Origin: Callipepla californica brunnescens
Lineage: Eukaryota > Chordata > Aves > Galliformes > Odontophoridae
Assembly (NCBI GenBank): GCA_023055505.1
Contig: JALIRH010000001.1
Coordinates: forward strand, 14,197,967 to 14,261,966
Direction: 5' to 3'
DNA: 64,000 bases
Part shown: positions 51,034 through 62,287 of the stretch, piece after piece
Position numbering within the stretch: the stretch's first letter is position 1
Layout of the letters: the number at the start of each line of letters is the position of its first letter
The notes under the pieces: generated by a model
Seen by the model: the letters and a program-made list of their open reading frames with translations, nothing else
Told to the model about the DNA's origin: nothing
The model's database searches: none
Made by a program: the position numbers and the translations under genes

Positions 51034-51120
51034 GGAAGTGGGAAGGAAAGGGAAGGGAAAAGGAGAAAAAAGGAAGGAGAAAAAGAGAAGGAAAATTTAG
51101 GAAGGAGAAAAAGGAAGTAA
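51034..51120 (+). repeat. Polypurine tract, GGAA/GAAA-rich
   Basis: Nearly pure A/G on the plus strand for about 87 bases, interrupted by single T residues and one TTT. Units are GGAAGG, GGGAAGGGAAA and GGAGAAAAA. It could form triplex DNA, and it contains many GGAA cores that resemble ETS sites only because of composition. The minus-strand open frame over it (50970-51260) is a low-complexity artefact. Confidence 0.85.
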
Positions 51121-51735
51121 GCTGGGTTTGGTTTTTCCTTTTGAATTTGGAACCAAAAAATAAAATAAAAAAAAGCTTGTGGGAGACATCTCAAACTGTT
51201 GGAGAAAAAAGAACAATGAAAATAGTAAGAGTACTCAGGAAGGATGACATCAGTAATCATTTGGACAACACTGGCACAGTGAGTGTGAACGATTCATCAT
51301 GCTGTAATTATCTTTTAATTAACTTTGTCCTGCTTTCCTTATTTTAGAAAATTAAAATAAGGAATACTAAATAAACTACATTAAACACCTCTATAATTAC
51401 TATTGAGTTTTAACATTTGTAATAAAATCATAATGGTAATGCATTTTTAGTAAAATACTTTTTATTTAAAAATTTGAAAAATTTCTAAAAATTATGATCA
51501 CTTTCTACATTACATTACGTTCTACATATTGCTTCTCCTTCCAGATATCAGGGTTAAATTTCTGTTTATCAGCTTTGGTCTTCTTTCTGTATTACTCTGA
51601 TGTATAGATTAACCAGTCAGACTGAACCCAAAGGCCTCAGTCTCAACCATCTTTTAAGTACCTCTTCAGAATTTTCTTCTACAATGGCATCTACACCAGA
51701 TCAGTGGTAGAGAGGTTGTTGTGCAGTTAGGGAGA

Positions 51736-51768
51736 TTTAATTTTAATTAATTAATCAATTAATTAATG
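51736..51768. repeat. (TTAA)n palindromic AT repeat
   Basis: TTTAATTTTAATTAATTAAT followed by CAATTAATTAATG forms an almost perfect inverted repeat of TTAA units, rich in TAAT homeodomain-like cores by composition. Confidence 0.8.
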
Positions 51769-51889
51769 CTTTGGAACATGTAATAGCTCCCTAAGTAACC
51801 TCATTATCTTATTTTCATTATCCTCTTCGTTCTTGTCTATTCCCTTCTTTCTTTTTGTGTCAAGATGCTTGTTGCATCTTGTTTTAAAT

Positions 51890-52150
51890 TAGATTCTTCA
51901 GGCCAGGGACACTGTCAAACCTGGTTTGTGAAGCAGCAGACATGTTTGGGCCTCATCCTGACTGGAGCTTTTGGGCTCAACTGTAATTAAATATCATTTA
52001 CAGCTGAGCCATTGTAATACTGAATGCTGTGTTCAAGGTGTCAAAGCATGGCAGCAGTACAGTTATTAATGAAACCCAGATGGCATCTCTCTCTGCTTAT
52101 TCTGTGGGACCGCTACACTGAAATGAATGTTCAAAGAGGGATATTAAAAA
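51890..52150. promoter_or_regulatory. Candidate developmental enhancer
   Basis: TAATTA lies at 51984-51989, an E-box CAGCTG at 52001-52006, AGGTGTCA (T-box-like half-site) at 52036-52043, ATTAATGA at 52075-52082 and an E-box CAGATG at 52087-52092. The spacing of homeodomain and E-box cores is what neural or muscle enhancers often show. A 65-codon plus frame (52024-52221) overlaps but has no known domain. Function inferred. Confidence 0.36.
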
Positions 52151-52207
52151 CTTTTCCCAAGAATAAAGAAGGTATTTTTCATACTCCAAAGTTTCTACCC
52201 ACCCCCC

Positions 52208-52229
52208 AAATAAATAAATAAATAAATAA
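52208..52229 (+). repeat. (AAAT)n microsatellite
   Basis: Five to six AAAT units following a C-run. Confidence 0.95.
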
Positions 52230-52356
52230 TAAACAAAAAAAACCAAAGGCTTCAAGTACTTCATATGATAGTAAATATTTTCATTAATTTTTAAATTTAG
52301 AAGTCTCTAGATTCCATAAAACGATTTATTTCTTTTTTTTTCCTCTGGTCTCTCTC

Positions 52357-52400
52357 TTTTTTTTTTTTTTGTTTTGTTTTGTTTTGTTTTGTTTTGTTTT
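52357..52400 (+). repeat. T-run and (GTTTT)n microsatellite
   Basis: A T-run of about 14 is followed by six perfect GTTTT units (52371-52400). The tract ends TTTTAG and therefore also mimics a 3' splice site. Confidence 0.95.
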
Positions 52401-53639
52401 AGACAAAGAAATTTCAGTATTTAGTGGAGATGCAAAGGGAGAATGTAATATAGTGACTGGGCCTTGAAGAGAAGGCTAGGAGTTGGAAGGGAAGATACAT
52501 CACACTGGGGACATCACCAGTGAGCACAGTTGCTCTTAGGTGTATCTTTGCAATGTTTGAGTTTGTAATGACTCGCAGAGTATGTTCCTAGGTTGGAACC
52601 GATTCTTTTCCTGTGAGATTAGTATTGCTGCCCCTTCGAGATCTTAAAACTATGTGAGCTGATAAGTATTCAGCCAGAGATGGAAAACCTCTGTACTTAT
52701 TCATTGAGATATGTACTGAATCAATTAAACTGAAGTCTTTCCAAATCATAGGCTACCAACTGCCATGATCAGATCTTTTTATTGTTGCAACTGTCAATAA
52801 CAAGCTTGAGACTACTGACACCACTGTAGTGTTCTTACTAATTAGTTGACAGGAGCATACTTGTCACAGGCTTATCAACAAATAAGAATATACTTGAAAA
52901 TGAATCTTGCATATGTTCATCTGCATGAATAAGTGCCCTATAGTGTGATTTTTTGGAGACGAGGAGGAAATGTTTTCATGTCAATCCACATCTGGAAAAG
53001 AAATATTATTTAAAACAATACTTTCCATTCAATTTTAGGAAAACCATATTTATAACAACACTTTCAGTGCTTCTTAGATAATAAAATGACTAGGCATCTA
53101 TCCAAATCAAGAAATCAATTTCTTTCTTTTTTTTTTTCCTCTTTTTACCCAACCACAACTATTCCACTTCCCAGGGTACTAGGGTAATATTTATCTAAAA
53201 AAAGAGACAGTATTTAAGTATATATAGAATGCCCTTTCCAACCCATAAGTGGTTTACAGAAAGTTACAAACAGGTAAATCTGTTCACAGATAATGGCTAT
53301 TTGATTCTAGTATTTTTTATTGGAATTTCTCAGAAATAGATGTTATCCCTTAAGTTTCCGCATGTCTGCACTCCTTTGTCTGTCTGCTCCTCTCTAGTAA
53401 CTCTCTCATCTGCTGGCAATTTTAGCTTCAGCCACATTTGAGAAATGAGTAGAATCATTAGAGGTATGTTATTTCTGTGTGATTGATGAAAAAGAGTGAT
53501 TGGTAGGGTAGGGTTTCTTACACTTTCTTCACAGTGGAGAGAGCTCTACAGTCAGAAACAACAGCTTTGTTAGACAACAGAGAATCTTTTCAGCACGGGG
53601 TTTCTCGCACAAAATCTCTAACAGTGACTAAGTCAAAAT
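52401..53639. other. AT-rich non-coding sequence, no gene
   Basis: No gene or transposon. A T/C-rich stretch lies at about 53120-53147. GTAGGGTAGGGTTT near 53505 looks telomere-like but consists of only two imperfect units. Confidence 0.55.
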
Positions 53640-53860
53640 CCATAAATGAAGATTTTCCAATGCTTACGTTTATTATTGGCAGTCTCCCCTGTGGATTCTC
53701 TGTGGTCTAATAAGGCAGGAGTTTATTTTGCAATCTAAGCATAATTCAGTCAAGAATTATCAATCAACCACAAGACACAAGTTTATTTGCAATCAACTCA
53801 TTTATTAATTATTGTGCTCCTACATCCTCTGACTGATGATAGTCTTCATTTTCCCTTCAA
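53640..53860. promoter_or_regulatory. Candidate enhancer (PBX/HOX and paired RUNX cores)
   Basis: ATCAATCA at 53759-53766 is TGATTGAT on the minus strand, a PBX/HOX composite core. Directly after it is AACCACA (53766-53772), a RUNX core. Opposite RUNX cores TGTGGT (53701-53706) and TGTGGA lie upstream. TAATTA lies at 53806-53811. Nothing coding or repetitive is seen. Function inferred. Confidence 0.35.
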
Positions 53861-56800
53861 GTGGAACTTTTATTTCAGATGTATTAGTCCTATATTTTCT
53901 GTGTTATACTGATATTTGGAGCAGACTTCAGCTATTTGCTGCTGTTTGGTATTACATCTGTTCCAGATACCCTGTTCCTGTCCCACTCATTACTCCTGGC
54001 TAATTAGCATGAGAAGTGCTCACGGAAATCAAAAAGGTATTTCCTACGTAAAGAAGCTGGACGCTTTTGCTGTTTTCAGCCTGACTGTTACTCACCTCCT
54101 ACCTGGAGTTTCCATCTTTGGATGTGCTCAATATAATTTAAAGCCTGACTTCAAGTAGATACTATCCCTCCTGCTTTGATGTGGAAACAGCTTTTTGCAT
54201 GATGGAAATTGCAATTGTTAAACAGCCAATGCATTGGAAACAGAATTGCTGAAAATTGTTCTCAGACCTAGATACACAGAACACTGGCACTAGTATCTGC
54301 CACTGTAGGTACCTAAGTCCACATTAAATTCTCATATTGCTTACAAGGGTTTGCCAGGTGAAGCTCTAGCTGTTGTGGATATCACCTGTAAATTTGTTTA
54401 GCAGTGTTAGGTCTTGACTACTGCGTATGCTTAGAATAACTTATATACTGGCAATCCATTTTTTCATCTCATTTTAAATTTGAGTATCTTTCTATCCAAC
54501 ATACTGTCTACTGTGATTTCAGCACCAGGCTATATGAGAGCTCTGAGTCTTTATATTGCAGACCAGTACTTTGGTATATTCAGCCGAGTACTTCAAACAT
54601 AGAGATGTGATGTGCAGTCAGGCTCCTATGAGGATTTAACTCTAGGTATTAAACAGAAAGTTGCCCAGGAGTGACATCTGCAATAGCATTTGGGTACATT
54701 CCAGGCATAAAACAGTACTGAATTGTCCCCACAGGACCCCTCTATCTGTTCTTTCGGCATCCTGTACTTCTGCCTACATTTAGAAATATCTTTCTGAGCA
54801 TGCACTGATGGGATGTCTGAAGCTTTGTTGATCAAGCTCTTTGCACGTTTTTCAGACAAAATATTCAGGGTCACTGTGCATCTTGTTATACTCAAATATT
54901 TTCAGATGTGCAGCACTCCCCCGAATTTGTCCAACAAAGTGATTTTGCCAGGCTTTGATATATTATTTATTCCTTCATTTTTAATTTTACATCAGTATTA
55001 TGGACCCATACACTTAAGCCTATCCAAGTTGGCCAGTTCTTCACAAGGACAGTTATAATATGTAAGTTTTAAAAGAATTTTCTGACTAAGAAGTAGTAGC
55101 TTAATCATTTTCAGAAGTACCAATTTTTAATGATATTTTAATAGTTCTCACTTTGAACTTAAATGCCTAAGTTTTCCATAAATTGCACTTAAGCGCTTAC
55201 CCATTTTAGGATGTCTGTATACTTAGAAGCCTGACAGTTGTCACACATTTTTTGTACTATGAAAAACTAATTACTCACATTAAATACACCTTGCATTACG
55301 TTAACAATCTGTATGCCAGCACCTATTTGTCTCCTTGGGAATCTGACAGGTTCTGCAAGCAGAATGAGAATAGATATTAGAACATTCTTCCATATATTTT
55401 TAAAGATCACACTTATGTGTTTCTTGGATTTCAAATAGAAATAGAAGTTCAAGAAAAATGTTAGCCAGCAACAATGTTTCATCTGAGTACGTAAACACAG
55501 AATCAATACTTTGAAAGTCCCACTGTCAGAAATGCGTTTATTAGTACTTTTCTACTTTTCTACTTCAACAGTGGTGGCAAAGGAGAAGGCTTTGTTGGCA
55601 TGTCTGTTTTAACTATGAAAATATCTGTTACATCTGTAAAACAGACAAGATTCCTTTGCTTAATAACTTTAAAAATTTGCCCCTGGTACCCAAGCACAAC
55701 TAGTGTGTCATCCCTACCTTCTATAGCTGAGATAAGAAAGTTGTCATTAGATGTAAGGTGGATTCCAGTAGTGACCATAGCGATGCTGCCTGGCACTCCT
55801 AGATAATCCTCTCCCCTGAGAAAACTTTCCCCAGTAATTACTTTCTTCTCCCTTTTGTCAACCTATTTGAAATCTATTATTTTTAATGAGTATTTATCTC
55901 TAAGTCAGTAAATCTGTATTAGGTAGCACTTTGTGTAATGTCTTATTTCACTCCATTATCCATAGTCCTCCATCCTATCTATACAGGCTTAGTTCCCATG
56001 ATTTGCTCTGTGTGGAATGAATTCTTTGTTCATGCAAAAACCCTTGGACTTCAGCACCATTCCATAGAGGCCTAAGTCTCCATCTGCATGGATAAATGGT
56101 AAGATCTTGGTCAGTAATTACAAATGATAAAGTGGTAAGTTTTTTTAACACTGGCTTTTTCAATAAGCTTAATTTTAATTCTCAATTGGAATTTTCCTAA
56201 ATATTTGCATATTGATTCCCTTGTATGTCTGAATATTATGACGATGTAAAATTGATTGGTCAGAATTTTTCCAGTTCTTCCTTCCTAGTATATATGGTTA
56301 TTTTTGGTCTCTGAATCCCTAGTTTAATGAACATTTTCTGCAAAAGTTCAAAAAGCCTTTCTGTTAGTTCCTTAAAATATTCAGGTTTCTAAATGTCCAG
56401 ATCCATCTTACTTAATTTTGTGTAATACTACTTAGGAAGCAAGAAATTATTATAGGACACAGTTAAGACAGACCATTATCAAAGGTGGACAAGTCAGTGA
56501 ATTGCAACTTGAAGGGCCTGAATCTACAATTAGAACCTATATATTTTTATTAATATTAACACAACTTATGACTGATTTTATCATTTCAAAATTACCTAGG
56601 CCCAGACAGGATAGAGTCCGTGCTGTGCTTAGTGTGATACAAATACAGATGAGGAAATAGCCCTAATCAAGGCTGAAATTTTGGGACAATGACCAAACCT
56701 TTTGATTTGTTGACAAGGACTATCTTAACAGCTCCTGACATAAGTAGAACTAATTTCTGGTTTCAGACAACTAGGCGTGTACTCCAGGAAGCTAGTCATC

Positions 56801-58705
56801 TCTGGTGGTGACAAATAGGATCAGTGAAGGAATACTGCAGAGATCCCTGTGAGACATCTACACTCCTCCCTGCTAGGGACAGTCAGCCAAAGATCTTAAC
56901 CCCTGCAGATCAAGAACAGACAGCGCAATGACCTTCAGTGTAAAGAAAAGACAAACACAGCGCTGTAGTCTTTTCATCTCTAAATGTTTTTTGCATATTT
57001 GGGAAAAGTCCATACACAGAAGATCATGTCTCTTTGCTTTGCTATAGTGAACACATGGATGCAATTGCATCGACACAGCAGGCTGCAGGACTAAGCCTGT
57101 AAATATATTTAGTAAGTTAGAGGCAGACATAAACTAAAACCATGTGTATTTGTTTTTAAGGCAGTCAGCTTTAGCAGTGTTGTCAGCACCTCTGAGAGCC
57201 TGCCCCAGGTGTAGATGACCTTATTCTCTATAAACACATTCAGTGAAATAATTCTGATGTTGTCAATTTATGAGAATGTTAAGAGGTATGACACCAAACA
57301 ATTTTTAGGTGTTCACTGAGGAATTTTTGGAACCTGATTAGACAGCAAATGCTTTCACTTGAAAATCTTGAAACAATTTATGTAGGATAATTTTTTTTGC
57401 TGTTATAAGTGAAGGTTTATTCATGAAGAGACTCACTCTACTAGCAGTAAGCAAATGTAAAGATTTTTTGCTACTTCAGATGTCAAAACAAAGGCTCACC
57501 AGGACAAGCCCTTGACTTCTGTGTGGCAGGAAACTTCATCCTGGAAAAATCAGAGCTGAGAACTAGCAGTCTAGTCTCAAATCCTCTAATGTAGCTTTGG
57601 CAGCATGAAGGATCACCTTCATATGGGTTACACTTCTATGGGTATCAGAGGTGGTATTATAAAAGGTTTAGGTTCATGAAGTAAACAAGGGAACATTCAA
57701 TTTCAGGATGAATGCAGGCACCTACATTTAACTGAACATTTCACAAGACCAGTTTTCTCTGATACAGGCTTTTTAGTATCTACCAGTGCGTATGATTTTT
57801 TAATGCTGAGTTTATAAGTATATAATGTTTGTCAGTTGTAAAAGGCATAGAGGTTTTCAGTGCTTGGCTGTACTAGATGCTCTGATAACTTCTTACGTAT
57901 TGGCCACATACTCCATTTAGAAGAATTCTTTCCCTTCAAAATGGAAATGATGACCTTCATTCTCTTTTTACCTGGACCTGCCTTTATCATAGAAATTTCA
58001 TATCCAATTGTCACAGGAGAAACATTCTTGACTACTGAAATTTTAATTAATATATTTTATAGACAATTATCACAAATTTTCAACTACTGAGTTGGATATT
58101 GAGGGAGAAAAGAAGAAAACCAGGTAAAGAAGGATATAATTAAACAACTTCTCCCCCCTTTCAGGAGGCTCAATGTCAGTCAAACACACCTACATTTCTA
58201 GACTCAACTCCCCTCATTTTTCCTGCAAGCTACATTTAGTCTTTATCTTATTCCTTTAGTAACTTGTTGAGGGGCTCGGAATGTTAGGGTCAGTGTGTGT
58301 GGTGTTTTCTGATATCTCCTTGCTTCTTACTAATGTTGCTGTTTTCTAGCATGGGTTTTCCAGGGTCACGGTACTTAAGAGTTGATACTCTCTGGCAAAG
58401 AGCTCTTCCTTTCGTGAGTGCACTTTGAGTTGTGTCTCCAGAATGTCTTCTTTCAATTCTTCTCCTCTTCTTCTTCCCTACCATGGTGGCCACACTTCCC
58501 TAAATATACTTTTGCAGAGGCAGCATGTGCTCCTGTGACTGGCTGGATTTTTGGTACATGAAGGGGTGCTCAAATTAGTTAGGAATGAGAGGATAAATTT
58601 GAAAAATTTAGGGAAAACAAAAGGTTAGGAATGAGATTTTGATCAAATTCCTTGAAGATCAGGATAATTTAGTAAAAGTTCTGATGCTTGACAATGTACA
58701 GATTA
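53861..58705. other. Non-coding sequence, no gene
   Basis: No gene, RNA gene or recognisable transposon in this 4.8 kb. A partial duplication GTTAGGAATGAGA occurs at 58578-58590 and 58624-58636, 46 bp apart. Open frames (53916-54158, 54626-54895, 54813-55058, 56873-57130, 58290-58493) show no family resemblance. Confidence 0.5.
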
Positions 58706-59262
58706 GTTCTGACAATTTGTTGATCATCAGGAAGTAAAAGTTGAGTGGAGCATGGCGAAAGAAGATATTGAATGTGAAGACCCTCTTAGGAATATACAGG
58801 ACAGAAAGAATCACAAGAAGCAATGCAAAGGGCCTCAATGTAAGGAAGATCAAGTTGCTACAAATGTGAGAGCATACAATAGATACATACACAATCAGAA
58901 AAGTGAAAGAGAAAGTTGTATAAATGATGACCTAATTAAGTTCTATTTTGATGAAGACCAGAAAAACAACCATTGCTCAAAAGTTGAGCTGTGTGCAAAG
59001 AAAGATACAGCTTCAGATTCAAAGGATTGACAGCATGAAAACTGATGTTATTGAAATTATGTTGTATCAAACCATAATTGTTCACTTCCGAGTGAACTGG
59101 TGCTATGCATTTTTACACCAGAATGAAAGGCTATCTTCTGAAGAAGGACATAAAACTGTGACATCTAAGTTTGAAGCAAACTGCCAGATTGTTCTCTGTT
59201 CTTATTTCCCAGGCCATGTAATGTGCCAATGGAAGGAAACTGGACCAGAAGATAGGCAGTAG
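58706..59262 (+). other. Two overlapping unrecognised ORFs, possible pseudogene
   Basis: ORF A (ATG at 58752, to 59030; open upstream to a stop near 58706) is 92 codons, very rich in Lys, Glu, Asp and Cys. ORF B (58948-59262) is 104 codons in another frame and overlaps it by 83 bp. A single shift in the overlap would give a product of nearly 170 residues, so a decayed gene or processed pseudogene is possible. ORF B contains VNWCYAFLHQNERLSSEEGH, which faintly recalls the WC..F....LS motif of pogo-like DNA-binding domains, but the match is too weak to name. Purine-rich composition alone could explain long open frames. I do not recognise the product. Confidence 0.2.
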
Positions 59263-60187
59263 GAAACAGTGAAAAGAGTGATAGCACAGAAGGCATCTTC
59301 CCTTTTTATGAGAAGTCTGTTTGCTCACAACTTTCTTAGCTGTGAACTGTTTCCTGCATTGAAGTATTTAAATGATATAATTGTTTTTTTTTCACAAAGA
59401 GATAACATAATCATAAAATATCAGAACACAGTTTAGTATCACACATGACAACATTCAGCCAAAAGACTTGTTCTCAAAAACTCATTTCATGTGATCTTTA
59501 ATTCTTCGTGAAATGTATGACCACAAGGCTATATACAGGTCAGAAGTTCACATCTCACCCTATTACTTGCACTTCCTATTCTATTACCAATATGAAGGGA
59601 AGTGGGTAAAATAAGAGATAACATTTAAAATTCTGTCATTCCTGTATTAAGGCACTCTTCTGCTGTAGAAAAGACCTCATGTTGTTGTTTGAAGAAAATG
59701 GAAGAGAAGGAAGAATTACAATGTATGGCTGATTTAGATCAATACTTTCTAATCGCTCATTGAAGGGGAAGGATAATCTCCCTGCCTTTTGTCAGATAGG
59801 TATGCTCTGAAAATGATTATTGTGATGGATCTGTCAAGACAAAAAGGTGTAGGAGTACATGATTTGTGAATCTCTCATGAACTTAACCATGAACTGGAAC
59901 TTCAGGAAATTCAACACTGCCTTGGAGAAAGCTGTTTTGCTCTTACACACCTATCAAAACTTAGACACCGAAAGGGCTTCAGCATAGTAGATTTAGTGTA
60001 TTATTGACACCTGATGAATTGAGGGAGTTTTCAATGCTGATGATGACTGAGAATATGCTTAGAGACTCATTAAGGTCTCTTACAAATCTACCTCAAAAGT
60101 GCTAGGTGCAACAGGCAGCCATAATGTGCAAGTGAAATTTTTAAGGAAGATAACTTAAAGACCAAAAGGGGATTTCTTACTCAAGAA
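59263..60187. other. Non-coding sequence, nothing recognised
   Basis: AT-rich unique-looking DNA with no gene. Purine excess on the plus strand continues from the ORF pair upstream and into the tandem array downstream. Confidence 0.5.
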
Positions 60188-60460
60188 GACAGATTGAGTG
60201 AAAGATTGAATGACATTTACTAAACAGGATAGGAAAGTGATAAGGAAAAAGGACAGCTGTAATGAACACAAACATGTAGCAGATAGAGGGATGGTGTGCT
60301 AGAGTTAAAGGACATCTGGTGTAAGGGACAGCTGAAGTGTGTGAGTGACATGCCCTAGATATAAGGTTGGAAGGGCTGTGCATGAATGACAGCTGGCTTA
60401 GCTATCATGGGTGACATGTCCTCCATAGAGGAATAGAGTGCTGGATACAAGTGACAGGTA
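60188..60460 (+). repeat. Degenerate tandem array, unit about 60-66 bp
   Basis: Copies begin with GACAG-type heads at 60188, 60252, 60327, 60388 and 60453, with an extra partial head GACATCTG at 60311. The two best copies (60327-60387 and 60388-60452) share GACAGCTG, then GTGACATG.CCT, then a GGAA..G.GCTG block, in the same order. Copies at 60188 and 60252 are more diverged but keep ACAT and GATA/GATAGAGG blocks. It is an old minisatellite that has lost most of its identity. Further faint copies may extend beyond 60460, where GGCAGCTGGCTATGCCCAGC appears near 60763. Confidence 0.55.
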
Positions 60461-61935
60461 GTATGTATTGTATGAAAGAAATATCTTAGTTAAAGCTAGC
60501 AAATATGAGGAAAAATTAGTTTGAGTGCCTGAGTAATGTGTTCCTGACCAAAGAAGGAAGAGTTAGTTGCAACACAAAGCAGCAGCACATAGGTACCATA
60601 GTTTAGAAAGGGAAGACAGCAGTAAGTGGGACAAGAGCAATAAGACTAGGTTTGATTAAATAACCCCAGCAGGAAGGAAATTTCCTAAGTGTAATGTATG
60701 TTTGGAGTGTACAACTGATATGCAACTGGCTGAAAGTAGTGTCAGTGGCCAAAGCTAACAGAGTTGGCAGCTGGCTATGCCCAGCATAATGTAGTCATAC
60801 TGCTTGATCTTTCCAGCATTTCCCTGAAGTGAGACTGGATTCATGAGATGAGCTTAAGATCACAGGGTGTAAATAACAAATAAATACTAAACCAGGCTTC
60901 TTTTCATTCATTCAGCTGTAAGAGTATTCTCAGGCATGCTGATTTCTACTCTGTAAGGACTAGAAACTTTTCATTTTAATGAAAACATTAAGCCCTAGTG
61001 GATTGTATGACTTCAGGAGCCAGGGATTAAAAAAAATATGAGATATCATGAGACATACAATAAAACCCTCATGATCGAATCACCTTAACTGGTAATGGTG
61101 AGGTGGAAGGCCAGTTTTAATTTAACCTTGGGGTATGATGCAACACAGTCCCACAATGCAGGTCACATCTGGGAGGCAGAACATAGCTCTCAAGGATACT
61201 CAGGTTCTCTTTTATTGAATATTCTCCATAAGTATTTTCAGCTATGGTCTCTGTGCAGACGTATGAAAACAAATACTGTGAAGTATAACATTGTAGAACA
61301 CTGTATAGGAACAGACAGGTCTTAAAATGCTTAATCAATCAGTGTATGCACAGGAATTCCATGAAACACCATTACAACTGACCATCTCTTACACTTGTTA
61401 AAAGAATTATGATTGTTCTTACAGTTAGAAATAGTTTTTATCTTGGGCTGAATAAACTCTTTGAACCTAACACTCAGGTGCACAGAAGCAAATGAAGTCC
61501 TGTCTGTTTTCCCCAGAGTGGACAGGAAATGGCTAGATCCTGGGCTGCCTGCCTACATCCACATATTTGGTGATTAGAATAAGTTAAGTAACAAAGAAGC
61601 TGTAGTAACTTTTTGTTGGCATAGTTATCAAAGGGCTCTTTGGAGCTCAAAGACGCCTGCTAACAGCAGGATGTGCTCCACAGCTGCCAGACAGGTAAGC
61701 ATACAACAAGGTTGCATTTAGTTGTGGGCAGTACCAATTTATCTGTAAACCACAAACTCTCTAGGGGCTCTGAGCAGTGGAAGCCTGCAGTGCATCATGC
61801 CTCTGAATTTCTAAAGCAAACAATAATCAGCCTAAGTGGTAAGAAAACCCACCAGAAAAACTGTAATTGTATATGAAGGTAAAATATAATGGCTATAAAT
61901 GAATCAATACAGGGAAGAAAAAAATAGAAGATTCA
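60461..61935. other. Non-coding sequence, no gene
   Basis: No gene. The first 300 bp may include further decayed units of the array upstream. Overlapping frames at 61095-61338 on both strands, and 61673-61876, are short and unremarkable. CCAGACAG then GTAAGC near 61687-61697 is donor-like without a partner. Confidence 0.5.
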
Positions 61936-62287
61936 AAGGGGATCTGATCCATGTCTATAAATATCTAAGGAGTGAGAGGCAAAGGGCCGAGCTGGACTCT
62001 TCTCATCAGTGTATGGTAATAGGATGAGGGGAAGTGGCCGCAAACTGAAGCATAGGAAATTCTGCACAAATGTGTGTGGAAATTTCTTCACAGTGCAGTG
62101 ACGGAGCACTGGCACAGGCTGCACAGAGAGGCGGTGGGGTCTCCTTCTGGAGACATTCCAGACCCACCTGGACACCTACCTGTGCAACCTGGGCTAGGGA
62201 GCTGCTTTGGCAGGGGGGTTGGACTCAATGATCTCTAGAGGTCCCTTGCAACCCCTACAGTTTTGTAATTCTGTGATTCTGTGATTG
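61936..62287 (+). mobile_element. CR1 LINE 3' end with ORF2 C-terminal remnant
   Basis: This is the longest CR1 copy in the window. It starts in the end of ORF2: the frame at 61941 reads DLIHVYKYL. After a frameshift, frames near 62040-62100 read KLKHRKF and NFFTVQ, the known CR1 ORF2 C-terminal blocks, interrupted by stops. It continues through CAGACCCACCTGGACACCTA and TGCAACCTGGGCTAG, then the 3' untranslated hallmarks GGGTTGGACTCAATGATCTC and AGGTCCCTTGCAACCCC, and ends in TTCTGTGATTCTGTGATT. It is 5'-truncated and dead. A minus-strand frame through it (61933-62175) is an antisense shadow. Confidence 0.93.

Noticed and set aside
50970..51260. 96-codon minus-strand ORF rich in Phe, Ser and Leu
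   Set aside because: It is the translation of the purine tract's complementary strand, a low-complexity artefact.
53500..53520. Telomere-like GTAGGGTAGGGTTT
   Set aside because: Only two imperfect units, which is below what would mark an interstitial telomeric repeat.
60367..60376. GGTTGGAAGGGC resembling the CR1 core
   Set aside because: The match stops after ten to eleven bases and the sequence fits the tandem array unit instead.
61933..62175. 80-codon minus-strand ORF
   Set aside because: Antisense shadow of the plus-strand CR1 copy.
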